A stretch of 23,168 bases of DNA, taken from contig JAJZSA010000040.1 of assembly GCA_021822115.1 (NCBI GenBank), forward strand, positions 1 to 23,168, in the 5' to 3' direction. The translations under genes and the position numbers were made by a program. The notes below the pieces were generated by a model. It saw only the letters and a program-made list of their open reading frames with translations. It ran no database searches and had not been told where the DNA came from. Shown here in pieces: positions 1-9,226 of this stretch. How positions within the stretch are numbered: position 1 is the stretch's first letter; the number at the start of each line of letters is the position of its first letter. Source of the stretch: Pseudomonadota bacterium. Lineage in GTDB: Bacteria; Pseudomonadota; Gammaproteobacteria; Burkholderiales; Gallionellaceae.

Positions 1-2
1 GT

Positions 3-374
3 TTTGTCAGCGAGATATTGGGCCTGGTGCGCGACGACCTGGCCCAGCGCTGGCTCAAGCGCATCGTGGTGGAAGGCTTCGCCGACCAGCGCGGCGATTA
101 CCTGCTCAACCTCAACCTCAGCCTGCAACGCAGCGAACGCGTGCTGTGCTCGCTGCTCGCGCCGCCGCGCGAGCTGCAACACAAACTGTCCGCCGAAGAG
201 ATGGAACAGGTGCGCGCGCTGTTCCTGGTCGGCGGCTACTCGTTCAACTCGGCCAAGAAATCGCTGGAAGAGAGCCGCCGCATCGAGCTGCGCCTGGAGT
301 TCTACGGCATCGACGAGGCACATGCGCAGACCGAGGACATCCCGCGCAACGATTTCGGGCAGTGCCGCATCTGA
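3..374 (+). CDS. OmpA/MotB-like C-terminal domain protein, 5'-truncated (ZorB-like)
   Basis: The reading frame is open from the left edge, so only the last 123 residues are visible and the start lies outside. They fit the end of an OmpA-like peptidoglycan-binding domain: the block VEGFADQRGDYLLNLNLS followed by QRSERV matches the family pattern (VEGHAD-RG-N-LS-RA-V), and a late RRIELRLEF matches the closing NRRVEI-F segment. Proteins of this kind anchor MotAB/TolQR-type or ZorAB proton-channel complexes to the cell wall. The stop codon TGA overlaps the ATG of the next gene (TGATG), indicating translational coupling. Since that partner looks like ZorC, this is most simply the C-terminus of a ZorB-like stator subunit. 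A generic OmpA-family protein is the alternative, because the N-terminal membrane helix that would decide is not in the window. Confidence 0.75.
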   Translation, partial: FVSEILGLVRDDLAQRWLKRIVVEGFADQRGDYLLNLNLSLQRSERVLCSLLAPPRELQHKLSAEEMEQVRALFLVGGYSFNSAKKSLEESRRIELRLEFYGIDEAHAQTEDIPRNDFGQCRI

Positions 375-1945
375 TGGACACGCTGGACCGGCTCGCCACC
401 ACCCTGGAACGCATCAACCGCGTCGCGCTGCACAAGCTGCAAGCCAGCGACGCGCTGCCCATGCAGCACGAGCGCCTGCAACTGATCGCCTGGCTGGGCA
501 GCGAAGTGGACATGGCGGCGCTGGGCGACGACCGCATCCTCACTGCGTTGCGCCATTTCGCCGAAGCCGGCTTCGTGCGCGACCTGCGTCAGGCGCGCCT
601 GCTGTGCTACGGCTGCACGCAGACCTATTCCGAACAGGGTGAACGCTTGCTGGAGGACATGAAGCTGTTCACCACCCTGCTCACCTTCCTCACCCAGCAT
701 CAGGCGCGCACCCGCGCCTTGCGCAAATGCTATCGCGGCCTGCTCAACGCCTATCTCAGTTACGACCCGGCGGCGGCCACGGTACGCGGCAGCGGCCGCG
801 CGGACTGGGAAACGTTGCGCGACTTCCTGCGCGACAAACTGCCACTGCTGTCCGGCGACGGCCACACCCCGGAATGGCTGCAAGTTTTAAGCGCGCACCC
901 GCACCTGCTCAGCCATGCACCGTGCGCCGACCTGCGTGGCGCCGCCGGCATCGAAACGCTGGAGGAGATCCGCCAGGTACTCGGCATCGCCGCCGATTCC
1001 TGGCTGGTGCGCCGCTTCATCGAAAGCAGCATCGAGCGCATCCTCGCGCTGCCCGACGCGGCATTCCAGGCACAAGCGGGCGAAGCCCTGCTGCTGCTCG
1101 ACCACTACCCGCTGTATGTCTCGCGCCAACTGGGCCTGCTGCTGGAACGCTACCAGCAGTGCGCGGTGCGTCCCGTGGACGACACGCTGCGCGACTTCGC
1201 CATCGCGCAATGGGGCGCACCGTGGATCGCGCAGAACGAGAGCAACTGGGCATGCAGCACGGCTGCGCGCGACATGGTGGCGAGCTGGGGCAAGCAGCAC
1301 CTGATCCGCGAGTTCTTCCACCTGTTCGCGCCGGACGGTGCGGACAACACCCGCCGCGCCGCGTTCTGGAACCTGTACAGCGAAGACCTGCAAGGCATGT
1401 ATTTCGCGCTCGGCAGTGCCGCCTTCGATATCCAGCAGCGCGACATCCTCGCCTTCCGCAACGCGGCCAAGGGCATGGTGGTGCGCCTGAACGACAGCAA
1501 ACCCAACCTGCATGCGGTGATCCTGCAGTTCGAGCAGTTCCACATCGTGGAATTCAACCACCAGTTGAATGTCGCCTACTTCTACGACACCTCGCGCGGC
1601 ACGCCGCAGTTCTATCTGAGCAAGGGCTGGGTGAGCGTGGGCGCGCTGAGCGTGGGCGATGCGATGAAGGGCAACGTGCAGGCGCAACCGGCACGGCCGA
1701 TGCCGCACACCGATGAGAAACAGCTGAGCTGGGAAGGCCGCTTCGCCCAGGAACTGGGCCGCTCCGCCAGCGCGCTGCGCCACTTCTGCACCCAGCATGC
1801 TGCGACCTATGCCGAACGCGCGGGCCAGGCCTGGATCACGCCCGATGCGCGTGAACGCTATCCCAAAGAGGTGGCCTCGGTGCTGCAAGCCTGGGGCTAC
1901 ACCTGGTCGCCCGAGGCCGGCGGCTATTTCCGCGCGCAGGGCTGA
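374..1945 (+). CDS. EH-signature domain protein (ZorC-like)
   Basis: A 523-residue protein starting at the ATG that overlaps the upstream stop codon; upstream in-frame codons belong to the shadow of the previous gene. The N-terminal two thirds are helical and rich in Leu, Arg and Ala, with no motif I recognise. The C-terminal third resembles the EH-signature domain: RRAAFWNLY around residues 327-335, then AVILQFEQFHIVEFN (381-395) and NVAYFYD (399-405), the pattern of a hydrophobic strand, IVEF and N-x-AY-YD. E393 and H445 are my candidates for the name-giving Glu and His. EH-signature proteins are ZorC of type I Zorya, a DNA-associated effector working with the ZorAB motor and the ZorD helicase. 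Coupling to an OmpA-domain gene supports that. No signal peptide or membrane segment is visible. The family call is from memory of the motif; the defence role is inference. Confidence 0.65.
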   Translation: MDTLDRLATTLERINRVALHKLQASDALPMQHERLQLIAWLGSEVDMAALGDDRILTALRHFAEAGFVRDLRQARLLCYGCTQTYSEQGERLLEDMKLFTTLLTFLTQHQARTRALRKCYRGLLNAYLSYDPAAATVRGSGRADWETLRDFLRDKLPLLSGDGHTPEWLQVLSAHPHLLSHAPCADLRGAAGIETLEEIRQVLGIAADSWLVRRFIESSIERILALPDAAFQAQAGEALLLLDHYPLYVSRQLGLLLERYQQCAVRPVDDTLRDFAIAQWGAPWIAQNESNWACSTAARDMVASWGKQHLIREFFHLFAPDGADNTRRAAFWNLYSEDLQGMYFALGSAAFDIQQRDILAFRNAAKGMVVRLNDSKPNLHAVILQFEQFHIVEFNHQLNVAYFYDTSRGTPQFYLSKGWVSVGALSVGDAMKGNVQAQPARPMPHTDEKQLSWEGRFAQELGRSASALRHFCTQHAATYAERAGQAWITPDARERYPKEVASVLQAWGYTWSPEAGGYFRAQG

Positions 1946-1958
1946 TCCGCCACGGAGA

Positions 1959-1987
1959 TTGCCGAAGCCCCCCGGCTCCGCTAGATT
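1959..1987 (+). promoter_or_regulatory. candidate sigma-70 promoter for the PilZ-like gene
   Basis: TTGCCG (1959-1964) and TAGATT (1982-1987) are 17 bases apart, each matching four of six consensus bases, in the 71-bp gap between the EH-signature gene and the next start. It suggests the downstream gene is a separate unit. Both boxes are imperfect, so a chance match is possible. Confidence 0.3.
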
Positions 1988-2016
1988 GCTCGCCACACGC
2001 CACGGGGGAGAAGCGC

Positions 2017-3606
2017 ATGCTCGGCCTGTTCACCAAGAAACCCGACCATCCATTGTTCGACCTGGAAGAGACTGCGCGCCAGCTCGGCGAGCTGCCGCAG
2101 GACGATCCGCGCAAGGCGCTGGGCGACCTCACCTTCTGGCTGGAATCGCTGCCGGCCGCCGCCGGTTTCACGCCGGAATCGCGTAGCGCGGTGCTGCTGC
2201 GCGTAGACGAAGCCGCGCAACCCTGGTGCCTGGAACTGCTGCAACGCTACCTGGAGGAACCGCACCTGCGCGATTTCCAGGGCATCCACCAGTGGCGCGC
2301 CTTGCACGATCTGGCCCAGGCACTGGCCACCGCCTGGAGCGCCTGTCTGGACGAATGCCTGCACAGCGACAAACGTCCGCGCGAACTGGACGAACGTCTG
2401 CCGCTGCTGTGCGTGCGCCAGCAACTGGCGGTGGCCCTGCTGCTGAAACTGTTGCTGATGCGCTATCTGGACATCCCGGCGAACGCCTGGCAACAACTCT
2501 ATGCCGGCTACCGCGCCGCCGAGACACTGGGCTGCCACGAGAGCATGGTGCTGGCCTATCCCGGCCATGTGATCCACACCAGTCCGCAACGCGAACTGCT
2601 GCGCACGCTGGCGCTGTATGTGGCCGCACCGGAGACGCTGGCCGCCGACCAGATCGAGGTCTGCCAGCGCATCGCCGGCCGCCTGAGCAGCTTCTTCGAT
2701 CTCGCCACGAGCGCGTCCGGGCAGCCCTATCAGTTGGATCTGGAGAGCGCGACACCGCCGCAGCACACCGATGCGCAGAGCGTCGCCACGCCCGGCACGC
2801 GCTATTTCGCGGCCCACCGCGCGCAGCCGGCGCTGCACAAGATCATCGCGCAGAACGAAGACGACCCGATATGGCGCGAACGCCGTTTCGGCAGCGAATT
2901 CACCCCGGCCGGCAAGCTCACGGTGCTCAAGCACTTGGCGCGCTACTGGGCGGCGGAACCGCCGCAGCGCCATCTGGAACGACGCGGCATCCACGCCGAA
3001 GTGGAAGTGGTGCACGGCTTCCGCCTGCTCAGCCAACTGGCGCCGCACATCGATGCCGGGCAGGAAGCGGAACAGCAGGCCGGCGCGCTCGGCCTGGTAT
3101 CCTCCGACAAGATCGAATACACACCGGAACGCTGGGCCGTCAGCGACATGAGCGCAGGTGGCTTGGGAGCAGTCCTCGGCACTACGCAAGGCGCGTGGAT
3201 CAAGATCGGCGACCTGTGCGGCGTGCGCCCGCCCAACGGCGCGCAATGGTGGATAGGCATGGTCCGCCGCCTGCATACCGACGAGGCAGGCAAGGTACAT
3301 GTCGGTATCGAACTGCTCAGCAAACGCCCGGCGTCAGTGTGGCTGCGCGTGCTGGGCAAAGGAGCGGAACGCACGTCCAACTGGGAGACCAGTTCCGGTT
3401 CCTTCGCCTACGACTACCTGCCGGTGATCCTGCTGCCGGACGAACACAACAGCTATCTGCACGCCACCCTGCTGCTGGAGTCGGGCAAGTTCGTCGCCGA
3501 CAGCTATCACCAGATGATGATGGGCGCACAGACGCGCGACATCCAGCTCACCGCCCTGCTGGCCGAGGGCGAGGATTTCGAGCAGGCTGCGTTCGCCTGG
3601 CAATGA
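2017..3606 (+). CDS. conserved protein with divergent C-terminal PilZ-like domain
   Basis: A 529-residue soluble protein; the start is fixed by a GGGGGAG ribosome-binding site about seven bases upstream. The first ~350 residues are mostly helical, with no catalytic motif I can name. Around residues 377-382 DMSAGG fits the PilZ motif D/N-x-S-x-x-G, and the following strands (KIGDLCGVR, WWIGMVRRL, KVHVGIELL) look like the PilZ beta-barrel with its typical VGIELL strand. The companion RxxxR arginine motif is not clear: only ERWAVS precedes it. Direct c-di-GMP binding is therefore uncertain. I remember proteins beginning with a similar MLGLF-KKPDHPL in other betaproteobacteria, which would make this a chromosomal gene rather than part of the Zorya-like unit. 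It converges on the DUF779 gene with nine bases between the stops. Confidence 0.6.
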   Translation: MLGLFTKKPDHPLFDLEETARQLGELPQDDPRKALGDLTFWLESLPAAAGFTPESRSAVLLRVDEAAQPWCLELLQRYLEEPHLRDFQGIHQWRALHDLAQALATAWSACLDECLHSDKRPRELDERLPLLCVRQQLAVALLLKLLLMRYLDIPANAWQQLYAGYRAAETLGCHESMVLAYPGHVIHTSPQRELLRTLALYVAAPETLAADQIEVCQRIAGRLSSFFDLATSASGQPYQLDLESATPPQHTDAQSVATPGTRYFAAHRAQPALHKIIAQNEDDPIWRERRFGSEFTPAGKLTVLKHLARYWAAEPPQRHLERRGIHAEVEVVHGFRLLSQLAPHIDAGQEAEQQAGALGLVSSDKIEYTPERWAVSDMSAGGLGAVLGTTQGAWIKIGDLCGVRPPNGAQWWIGMVRRLHTDEAGKVHVGIELLSKRPASVWLRVLGKGAERTSNWETSSGSFAYDYLPVILLPDEHNSYLHATLLLESGKFVADSYHQMMMGAQTRDIQLTALLAEGEDFEQAAFAWQ

Positions 3607-3615
3607 GCGCCGTCC

Positions 3616-3981
3616 TCAATCGTCGCAACGCGACAGCTCGGCCCACTCCGCATCCGTGAACAGGCGCGAACGGGTGAGGAAGGCCTTGCCCTCCGGCCCT
3701 TCCAGCGAGAAGGTGCCGCCGTGCCCTTCGGTGACGTCGATGATGAGTTGGGTGTGTTTCCAGTATTCGTATTGCGCCTTTCCGATGTAGAACGGCACCC
3801 CGCCGATGTCGCCCAGATGCACATCCTGCGCACCGATGGTGAGCTCGCCCGGCAGGTAGCAATTGGCCGAGCTGTTATCGCAACAGCCCCCGGATTGATG
3901 GAACATCAGCGCGCCGTGCTTCCGCTTGAGCGTCTCGATCAACTCAAGCGCAGCGGCGGTGGCAACCACGCGTTTCGCCAT
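3616..3981 (-). CDS. DUF779 family protein, aldehyde dehydrogenase partner
   Basis: A 121-residue small soluble protein. I chose the start MAKRVV because a GGAGGG ribosome-binding site lies four bases before it; an in-frame ATG ten codons upstream would place its codons in a terminator hairpin. The cysteine-rich stretch GGCCDNSSANCYLPGE (from about residue 31) and the later QYEYWKHTQLIIDV are what I associate with DUF779. Genes of this family regularly sit beside acetaldehyde/aldehyde dehydrogenases; the clustered cysteines suggest metal binding or redox function, but no activity is established to my knowledge. Here it lies downstream of such a dehydrogenase on the same strand, separated by a terminator and a repeat element, so its expression may depend on read-through. 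Confidence 0.85.
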   Translation of the reverse strand: MAKRVVATAAALELIETLKRKHGALMFHQSGGCCDNSSANCYLPGELTIGAQDVHLGDIGGVPFYIGKAQYEYWKHTQLIIDVTEGHGGTFSLEGPEGKAFLTRSRLFTDAEWAELSRCDD

Positions 3982-3993
3982 GCTGCCCTCCAG

Positions 3994-4019
3994 AAAAAAC
4001 GGGGCGGTCACCCGCCCCG
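3994..4019 (-). terminator. intrinsic terminator between aldehyde dehydrogenase and DUF779
   Basis: On the minus strand an 8-bp perfect GC-rich stem (CGGGGCGG with CCGCCCCG, four-base loop) is followed by six T. It ends only a few bases before the DUF779 ribosome-binding site at 3985-3990, so it could limit how much of the dehydrogenase transcript continues into DUF779. Confidence 0.85.
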
Positions 4020-4076
4020 CAGGTGCCGCGAGCGCGGCAGAGCCGCCGGGAAGCGGCCAGGGGTTACGACACTATT

Positions 4077-4368
4077 AAAGGTTGTTGAAAAACGTAGCGA
4101 GGATGGCGACTGCGACACGTTACTGGCGACACCAGCCGTTTGCGGGAGCAGTCGCCTGCCACCCCTCCCGCACCAGACGGCTCCGCCGCACCGCGTCGGG
4201 GTGGCTAGCTGCAAGGCGCACGGCGCGCAGGAACCGGAATGTACATAAAGTACATGAGGATTCCGACAACGCAGTTGCGGCGAAGGCTCATGCGCAAAGC
4301 GCGTTATGCCAAAGCCAAGACCGCGCAACGCCGCAGATGACCACCGCAGTAGTTTTGCAACAGCCTTT
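4077..4368. repeat. 292-bp non-coding element with terminal inverted repeats (MITE-like)
   Basis: The ends AAAGGTTGTTGAAAAAC (4077-4093) and GTTTTGCAACAGCCTTT (4352-4368) are inverted repeats matching at 15 of 17 positions. Inside is an ATGTAC-N5-GTACAT palindrome (4239-4255) and no credible gene. The right end supplies the stop codon of the aldehyde dehydrogenase, whose C-terminus (KLGFF) looks normal. I see no clear target-site duplication. This fills most of the roughly 390-bp gap between DUF779 and the dehydrogenase. A non-autonomous mobile element or a dispersed chromosomal repeat are both possible; the transposase family is unknown. Confidence 0.55.
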
Positions 4369-5888
4369 TAGAAGAAGCCCAGCTTCTGCTCGCTATAGCT
4401 CACCAGCAGGTTCTTGGTTTGCTGGTAATGGTCGAGCATCATCTTGTGCGTCTCGCGCCCGATGCCGGATTCCTTGTAGCCGCCGAACGCGGCGTGTGCC
4501 GGATAAGCGTGGTAGCAGTTGGTCCACACACGACCGGCCTTGATGGCGCGACCCATGCGATAGGCCACGTTACCGTTGCGGCTCCACACGCCCGCACCCA
4601 AGCCATACAAGGTGTCGTTGGCGATGGCCAGCGCTTCGGCTTCGTCCTTGAAGGTGGTCACCGCCAGCACCGGGCCGAAGATCTCTTCCTGGAAGATGCG
4701 CATCTTGTTATGACCTTTGAACAGCGTGGGCTTGATGTAATAGCCGCCTGCCAAGTCGCCCGCCAGATGCGCCTGCTCGCCGCCGATCAGACATTCGGCA
4801 CCTTCCTGCTTGCCGAGGTCGAGGTAAGACATGATCTTGGTCAGTTGTTCCTTGGAAGCCTGCGCACCCATCATGGTGTCGGTGTCGAGCGGGCTGCCCT
4901 GCTTGATGGCGGCCACACGCTTCAGCACGCGCTCCATGAACTTGTCGTAGATGGATTCCTGGATCAGCGCACGGCTCGGGCAGGTACACACTTCGCCCTG
5001 GTTGAACGCGAACAGCACCAGACCTTCGATCGCCTTGTCGAGGAAGCTGTCGTCCTTGTCCATCACGTCGGCGAAGAAGATGTTGGGCGACTTGCCGCCC
5101 AGTTCCAGCGTGGCGGGGATCAGGTTGTTGGCGGCAGCCTGTGCGATCACGCGGCCGGTGGTGGTGGAGCCGGTGAAGGCGATCTTGGCGATGCGCTTGC
5201 TGGTCGCCAGCGGCATGCCGGCTTCGCGCCCGAAACCGTTGATGATGTTGAGCACGCCCGGCGGCAACAGATCGGCGATCAGTTCCATCAGTATCAAAAT
5301 GCTGATCGGTGTGGACTCGGCGGGTTTGAGCACCACACAGTTGCCCGCGCCCAGCGCCGGTGCCAGTTTCCATGCCGCCATCAGGATGGGGAAGTTCCAC
5401 GGGATGATCTGCCCCACCACGCCCAGCGGCTCGTGGATGTGATACGCCATGGTGTTCTCGTCGATCTCGGAGATGCCGCCTTCCTGCGCACGCAATGCAC
5501 CGGCGAAGTAACGGAAGTGGTCGATGGCGAGCGGGATGTCGGCGGCCAGCGTCTCGCGGATCGGCTTGCCGTTGTCCACGGTCTCGGCATAGGCCAGCAG
5601 TTCCAGATTGGCTTCCAGACGGTCGGCCATCTTGAGCAGGATGTTGGAGCGCGTGGCCGGGTCGGTCTTGCCCCACTTGTCTGCCACGGCGTGCGCGGCA
5701 TCCAGTGCCAGTTCGACATCTTCCGCCGTGGAGCGTGCGGCCTGCGTATACACCTTGCCGCTGACCGGTGTGACCACATCGAAGTACGCACCTTTGACTG
5801 GCGCCACCCATTTGCCGCCGATGAAGTTGTCGTACTTGGCCTTGTATTGGATCTTTGCGCCAGCGGCGCCGGGAGCTGCGTAGATCAT
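4368..5888 (-). CDS. NAD+-dependent aldehyde dehydrogenase, ExaC/AcoD type
   Basis: A 506-residue enzyme that oxidises aldehydes, most likely acetaldehyde, to the carboxylate with NAD+. The start MIYAAP follows an AAGGAG site at proper distance; upstream in-frame codons are leader. All ALDH landmarks are present: PWNFP with N165, the cofactor loop FTGSTTTG (238-245), LELGGKSPN with general base E262, and FNQGEVCTC with nucleophile C301. Length is normal. The GEVCTCPSR form around the cysteine and the company of DUF779 and an AcoR-type activator fit the acetaldehyde dehydrogenase branch (exaC, acoD, aldB); the exact substrate cannot be read from sequence. A sigma-54 promoter upstream indicates control by the divergent regulator. 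The stop codon comes from the end of the adjacent repeat element. Confidence 0.92.
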   Translation of the reverse strand: MIYAAPGAAGAKIQYKAKYDNFIGGKWVAPVKGAYFDVVTPVSGKVYTQAARSTAEDVELALDAAHAVADKWGKTDPATRSNILLKMADRLEANLELLAYAETVDNGKPIRETLAADIPLAIDHFRYFAGALRAQEGGISEIDENTMAYHIHEPLGVVGQIIPWNFPILMAAWKLAPALGAGNCVVLKPAESTPISILILMELIADLLPPGVLNIINGFGREAGMPLATSKRIAKIAFTGSTTTGRVIAQAAANNLIPATLELGGKSPNIFFADVMDKDDSFLDKAIEGLVLFAFNQGEVCTCPSRALIQESIYDKFMERVLKRVAAIKQGSPLDTDTMMGAQASKEQLTKIMSYLDLGKQEGAECLIGGEQAHLAGDLAGGYYIKPTLFKGHNKMRIFQEEIFGPVLAVTTFKDEAEALAIANDTLYGLGAGVWSRNGNVAYRMGRAIKAGRVWTNCYHAYPAHAAFGGYKESGIGRETHKMMLDHYQQTKNLLVSYSEQKLGFF

Positions 5889-5963
5889 CTGGTTTCTCCT
5901 TGTTCCATTGTTGTCGTTGTCGATCCATGCCGGATCGCCCCTGAGGTGCTGCACCGGCATCCA

Positions 5964-5979
5964 TCCAAATTGCGTGCCA
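5964..5979 (-). promoter_or_regulatory. sigma-54 (-24/-12) promoter of the aldehyde dehydrogenase gene
   Basis: On the minus strand TGGCACGCAATTTGGA matches the RpoN consensus TGGCACG-N4-TTGCW at every defined base except the C of the -12 GC. It lies 75 bases before the start codon. A weak IHF-like match (AATCAA-N4-TCA, 5996-6008) sits between it and the upstream palindrome, as expected for DNA looping. Confidence 0.75.
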
Positions 5980-6025
5980 CCCCGGCAGCGCGTGCTGAGT
6001 CATTGATTTGCAATGAGATCGTCAA

Positions 6026-6047
6026 CCGTGGCTGCTGGCCGCCACGG
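6026..6047. promoter_or_regulatory. inverted repeat CCGTGGC-N8-GCCACGG, possible second activator site
   Basis: Perfect 7-bp arms 47 bases upstream of the -24 element. It could be a secondary binding site for the divergent activator or an incidental hairpin; it shares no obvious motif with the stronger palindrome at 6075. Confidence 0.3.
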
Positions 6048-6074
6048 CGTTGCGACGTTAAGGAACGAGACAGT

Positions 6075-6091
6075 TGTCACAAAATGTGACA
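6075..6091. promoter_or_regulatory. upstream activating palindrome TGTCAC-N5-GTGACA
   Basis: A perfect 6+6 palindrome, TGTCACAAAATGTGACA, centred about 105 bases upstream of the -24 box of the dehydrogenase promoter, the usual range for a bacterial enhancer-binding protein. It is also just upstream of the regulator's own candidate promoter, so the regulator could both activate the dehydrogenase and influence itself. The binding assignment is inferred from position. Confidence 0.6.
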
Positions 6092-6117
6092 GTCGGAAGT
6101 TTTTTGCGGTGGAAATC

Positions 6118-6145
6118 TTGCACCCGGTGGCATGCCCCCTATACT
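6118..6145 (+). promoter_or_regulatory. candidate sigma-70 promoter of the AcoR-like regulator
   Basis: TTGCAC (6118-6123) and TATACT (6140-6145) are 16 bases apart; the -10 box matches five of six consensus bases. Transcription would start near 6152, giving a ~30-nt leader with an AAGGAG site before the ATG at 6182. Confidence 0.45.
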
Positions 6146-6181
6146 GGGCACAGACAGGCGGTCCCCTGGAAGGAGAGTGAG

Positions 6182-8059
<1,878 letters not shown>

Positions 8060-8062
8060 CGC

Positions 8063-8650
8063 TCAACTGCGCATCGGCTCGAAGGTCGCGTCCAGATTGA
8101 GATCGTCGCAGTAGTCGAGGAAATCACCGCGCAAGGTGGCGATATGCACATCGGGCGGCACGCCCACCGTCATCAGCATGGAGAACATGTTGGCGCCGGT
8201 GTGTGCGGCGGGATAGGTGGTGCTGTTCACTTCTTCGATGCTGATGCCCTTGCGTGCAAAGAACAGCGCGAGCTGATGCACGATGCCGGGACGGTCCAGC
8301 GTGACCAGCTCCACGTTATAGGGCACCGCCTGCCGCGCCTGCGCCGCTTCCTGCGTGCGCACATGCGACAGCGCCAGACCGAGCTGTTCGCCCAGTGCCG
8401 GCAACTGCGGCTCCAGGCGCGACAGTGCATGCCAGGGGCCGGACAGCAGCGCACTCATGGTGAAACGTCCGCCCAGCACGGCGGCGCGACACTCTTCGAT
8501 ACTGCATCCGCTCTCGGCGATCTTGCCGGTCAGACGTTCGAGCAGACCGGGCCGGTCCTCGCCGCTGACGGTCAGCACGATGCACTCGCTGGCCGCATCG
8601 CCGGGAGTGGCGACGCGCTCGGGGGATCGTCGGGGAAACTGGAATCGCAT
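8063..8650 (-). CDS. GcvR-like double ACT-domain protein
   Basis: A 195-residue cytoplasmic protein with two ACT domains: the first begins at CIVLTVSGEDRPGLLERL (about residue 23), the second at YNVELVTLDRPGIVHQLA (about 111). The DRPGL/DRPGI turns are the ligand-binding signature of ACT modules. Length and layout match GcvR, which in E. coli binds the activator GcvA and represses the glycine cleavage genes in the absence of glycine. No gcv genes or GcvA are nearby, so the target is unknown. An AGAAGG site precedes the ATG. It converges on the AcoR-like gene with only three bases between them. Confidence 0.8.
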   Translation of the reverse strand: MRFQFPRRSPERVATPGDAASECIVLTVSGEDRPGLLERLTGKIAESGCSIEECRAAVLGGRFTMSALLSGPWHALSRLEPQLPALGEQLGLALSHVRTQEAAQARQAVPYNVELVTLDRPGIVHQLALFFARKGISIEEVNSTTYPAAHTGANMFSMLMTVGVPPDVHIATLRGDFLDYCDDLNLDATFEPMRS

Positions 8651-8682
8651 GTGACCTTCTTTCTTGTGAGGATGGCGGGAAT

Positions 8683-9105
8683 CTAGCGGCTCGCCGCGGA
8701 TTTGCCAACCGCGCCGTCGTCCACCACACCATCGATATAGAACCAGTGACCGCCTTCGCGCACGAAACGGCTCACCTCATGCAGACGGTGCGCACGACCG
8801 TTGACCTTGTAGCGTGCGACGAATTCGACGATGGCATGTTCAGCATCGGCCTGCTCATGGCGCTTCACCTCCAGCCCCAGCCACTTGGTCGGCACCTCCT
8901 CGGCCAGCTCCAATGAAGACGGCCGGGTAGAGGCATGCCAGGTGGCCAGCAGGTAATCTTCCTTGAGCAAGGTGTAAGCGGTGTAGCGCGAACGCATGAG
9001 GGCTTCGGCGGTGGGCGCGACTGCGCTGCCTGCGAGGTAAGGGGCGCAGCAAGTCGGGTAAGGCTTGCCGCTGCCGCAGGGACAGTCGATCGTTTTTTGA
9101 TTCAT
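8683..9105 (-). CDS. ychJ: YchJ family (UPF0225) SEC-C motif protein
   Basis: A 140-residue protein whose N-terminus has the zinc-binding SEC-C motif CPCGSGKPYPTCC (residues 8-20), followed by an NTF2-like core with LMRSRYTAY, the YchJ family hallmark, and FVARYKVNGRAHRLHE. E. coli YchJ is slightly longer and carries a second SEC-C motif at its end; here the C-terminus is a short Ala/Ser/Gly tail without cysteines. The molecular function is not established. The ribosome-binding site is weak. It is downstream of srkA on the same strand, with a palindromic repeat between. Confidence 0.88.
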   Translation of the reverse strand: MNQKTIDCPCGSGKPYPTCCAPYLAGSAVAPTAEALMRSRYTAYTLLKEDYLLATWHASTRPSSLELAEEVPTKWLGLEVKRHEQADAEHAIVEFVARYKVNGRAHRLHEVSRFVREGGHWFYIDGVVDDGAVGKSAASR

Positions 9106-9123
9106 AAGATATTGGAAAAGTAT

Positions 9124-9203
9124 TTCCTCATCCCCGGCCCCTCTCCCGAGGGGACAAGGTGGTAAGTCCCCTCTCCCCCCGGGAGAGGGTTAGGGTGAGG
9201 GAA
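9124..9203. repeat. intergenic palindromic repeat of the CTCTCCC/GGGAGAG type
   Basis: An imperfect inverted repeat of about 23-base arms spans the gap between ychJ and srkA. The inner part is a perfect hairpin: CCCTCTCCC (9169-9177), a three-C loop and GGGAGAGGG (9181-9189). Repeats with this look are dispersed in many proteobacterial genomes. No T-run follows on the minus strand, so it is not a standard terminator for srkA, but it could stabilise the 3' end of that mRNA. Confidence 0.7.
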
Positions 9204-9226
9204 AGCGCGTTGAATAACGCACACCA

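Noticed and set aside
887..3300. Long minus-strand open frames opposite the EH-signature and PilZ-like genes
   Set aside because: They are Arg/Ala/Gln-rich mirror frames of GC-rich coding DNA with no motif or ribosome-binding site; the plus-strand frames carry recognisable domains.
4082..4543. Possible small protein encoded within the 292-bp element
   Set aside because: The frame continues into the antisense of the dehydrogenase, lacks a ribosome-binding site and has no recognisable sequence.
4419..6089. 556-codon plus-strand open frame opposite the aldehyde dehydrogenase
   Set aside because: The opposite strand encodes a complete ALDH with all catalytic residues; the plus frame is a compositional shadow rich in His, Gln and Arg.
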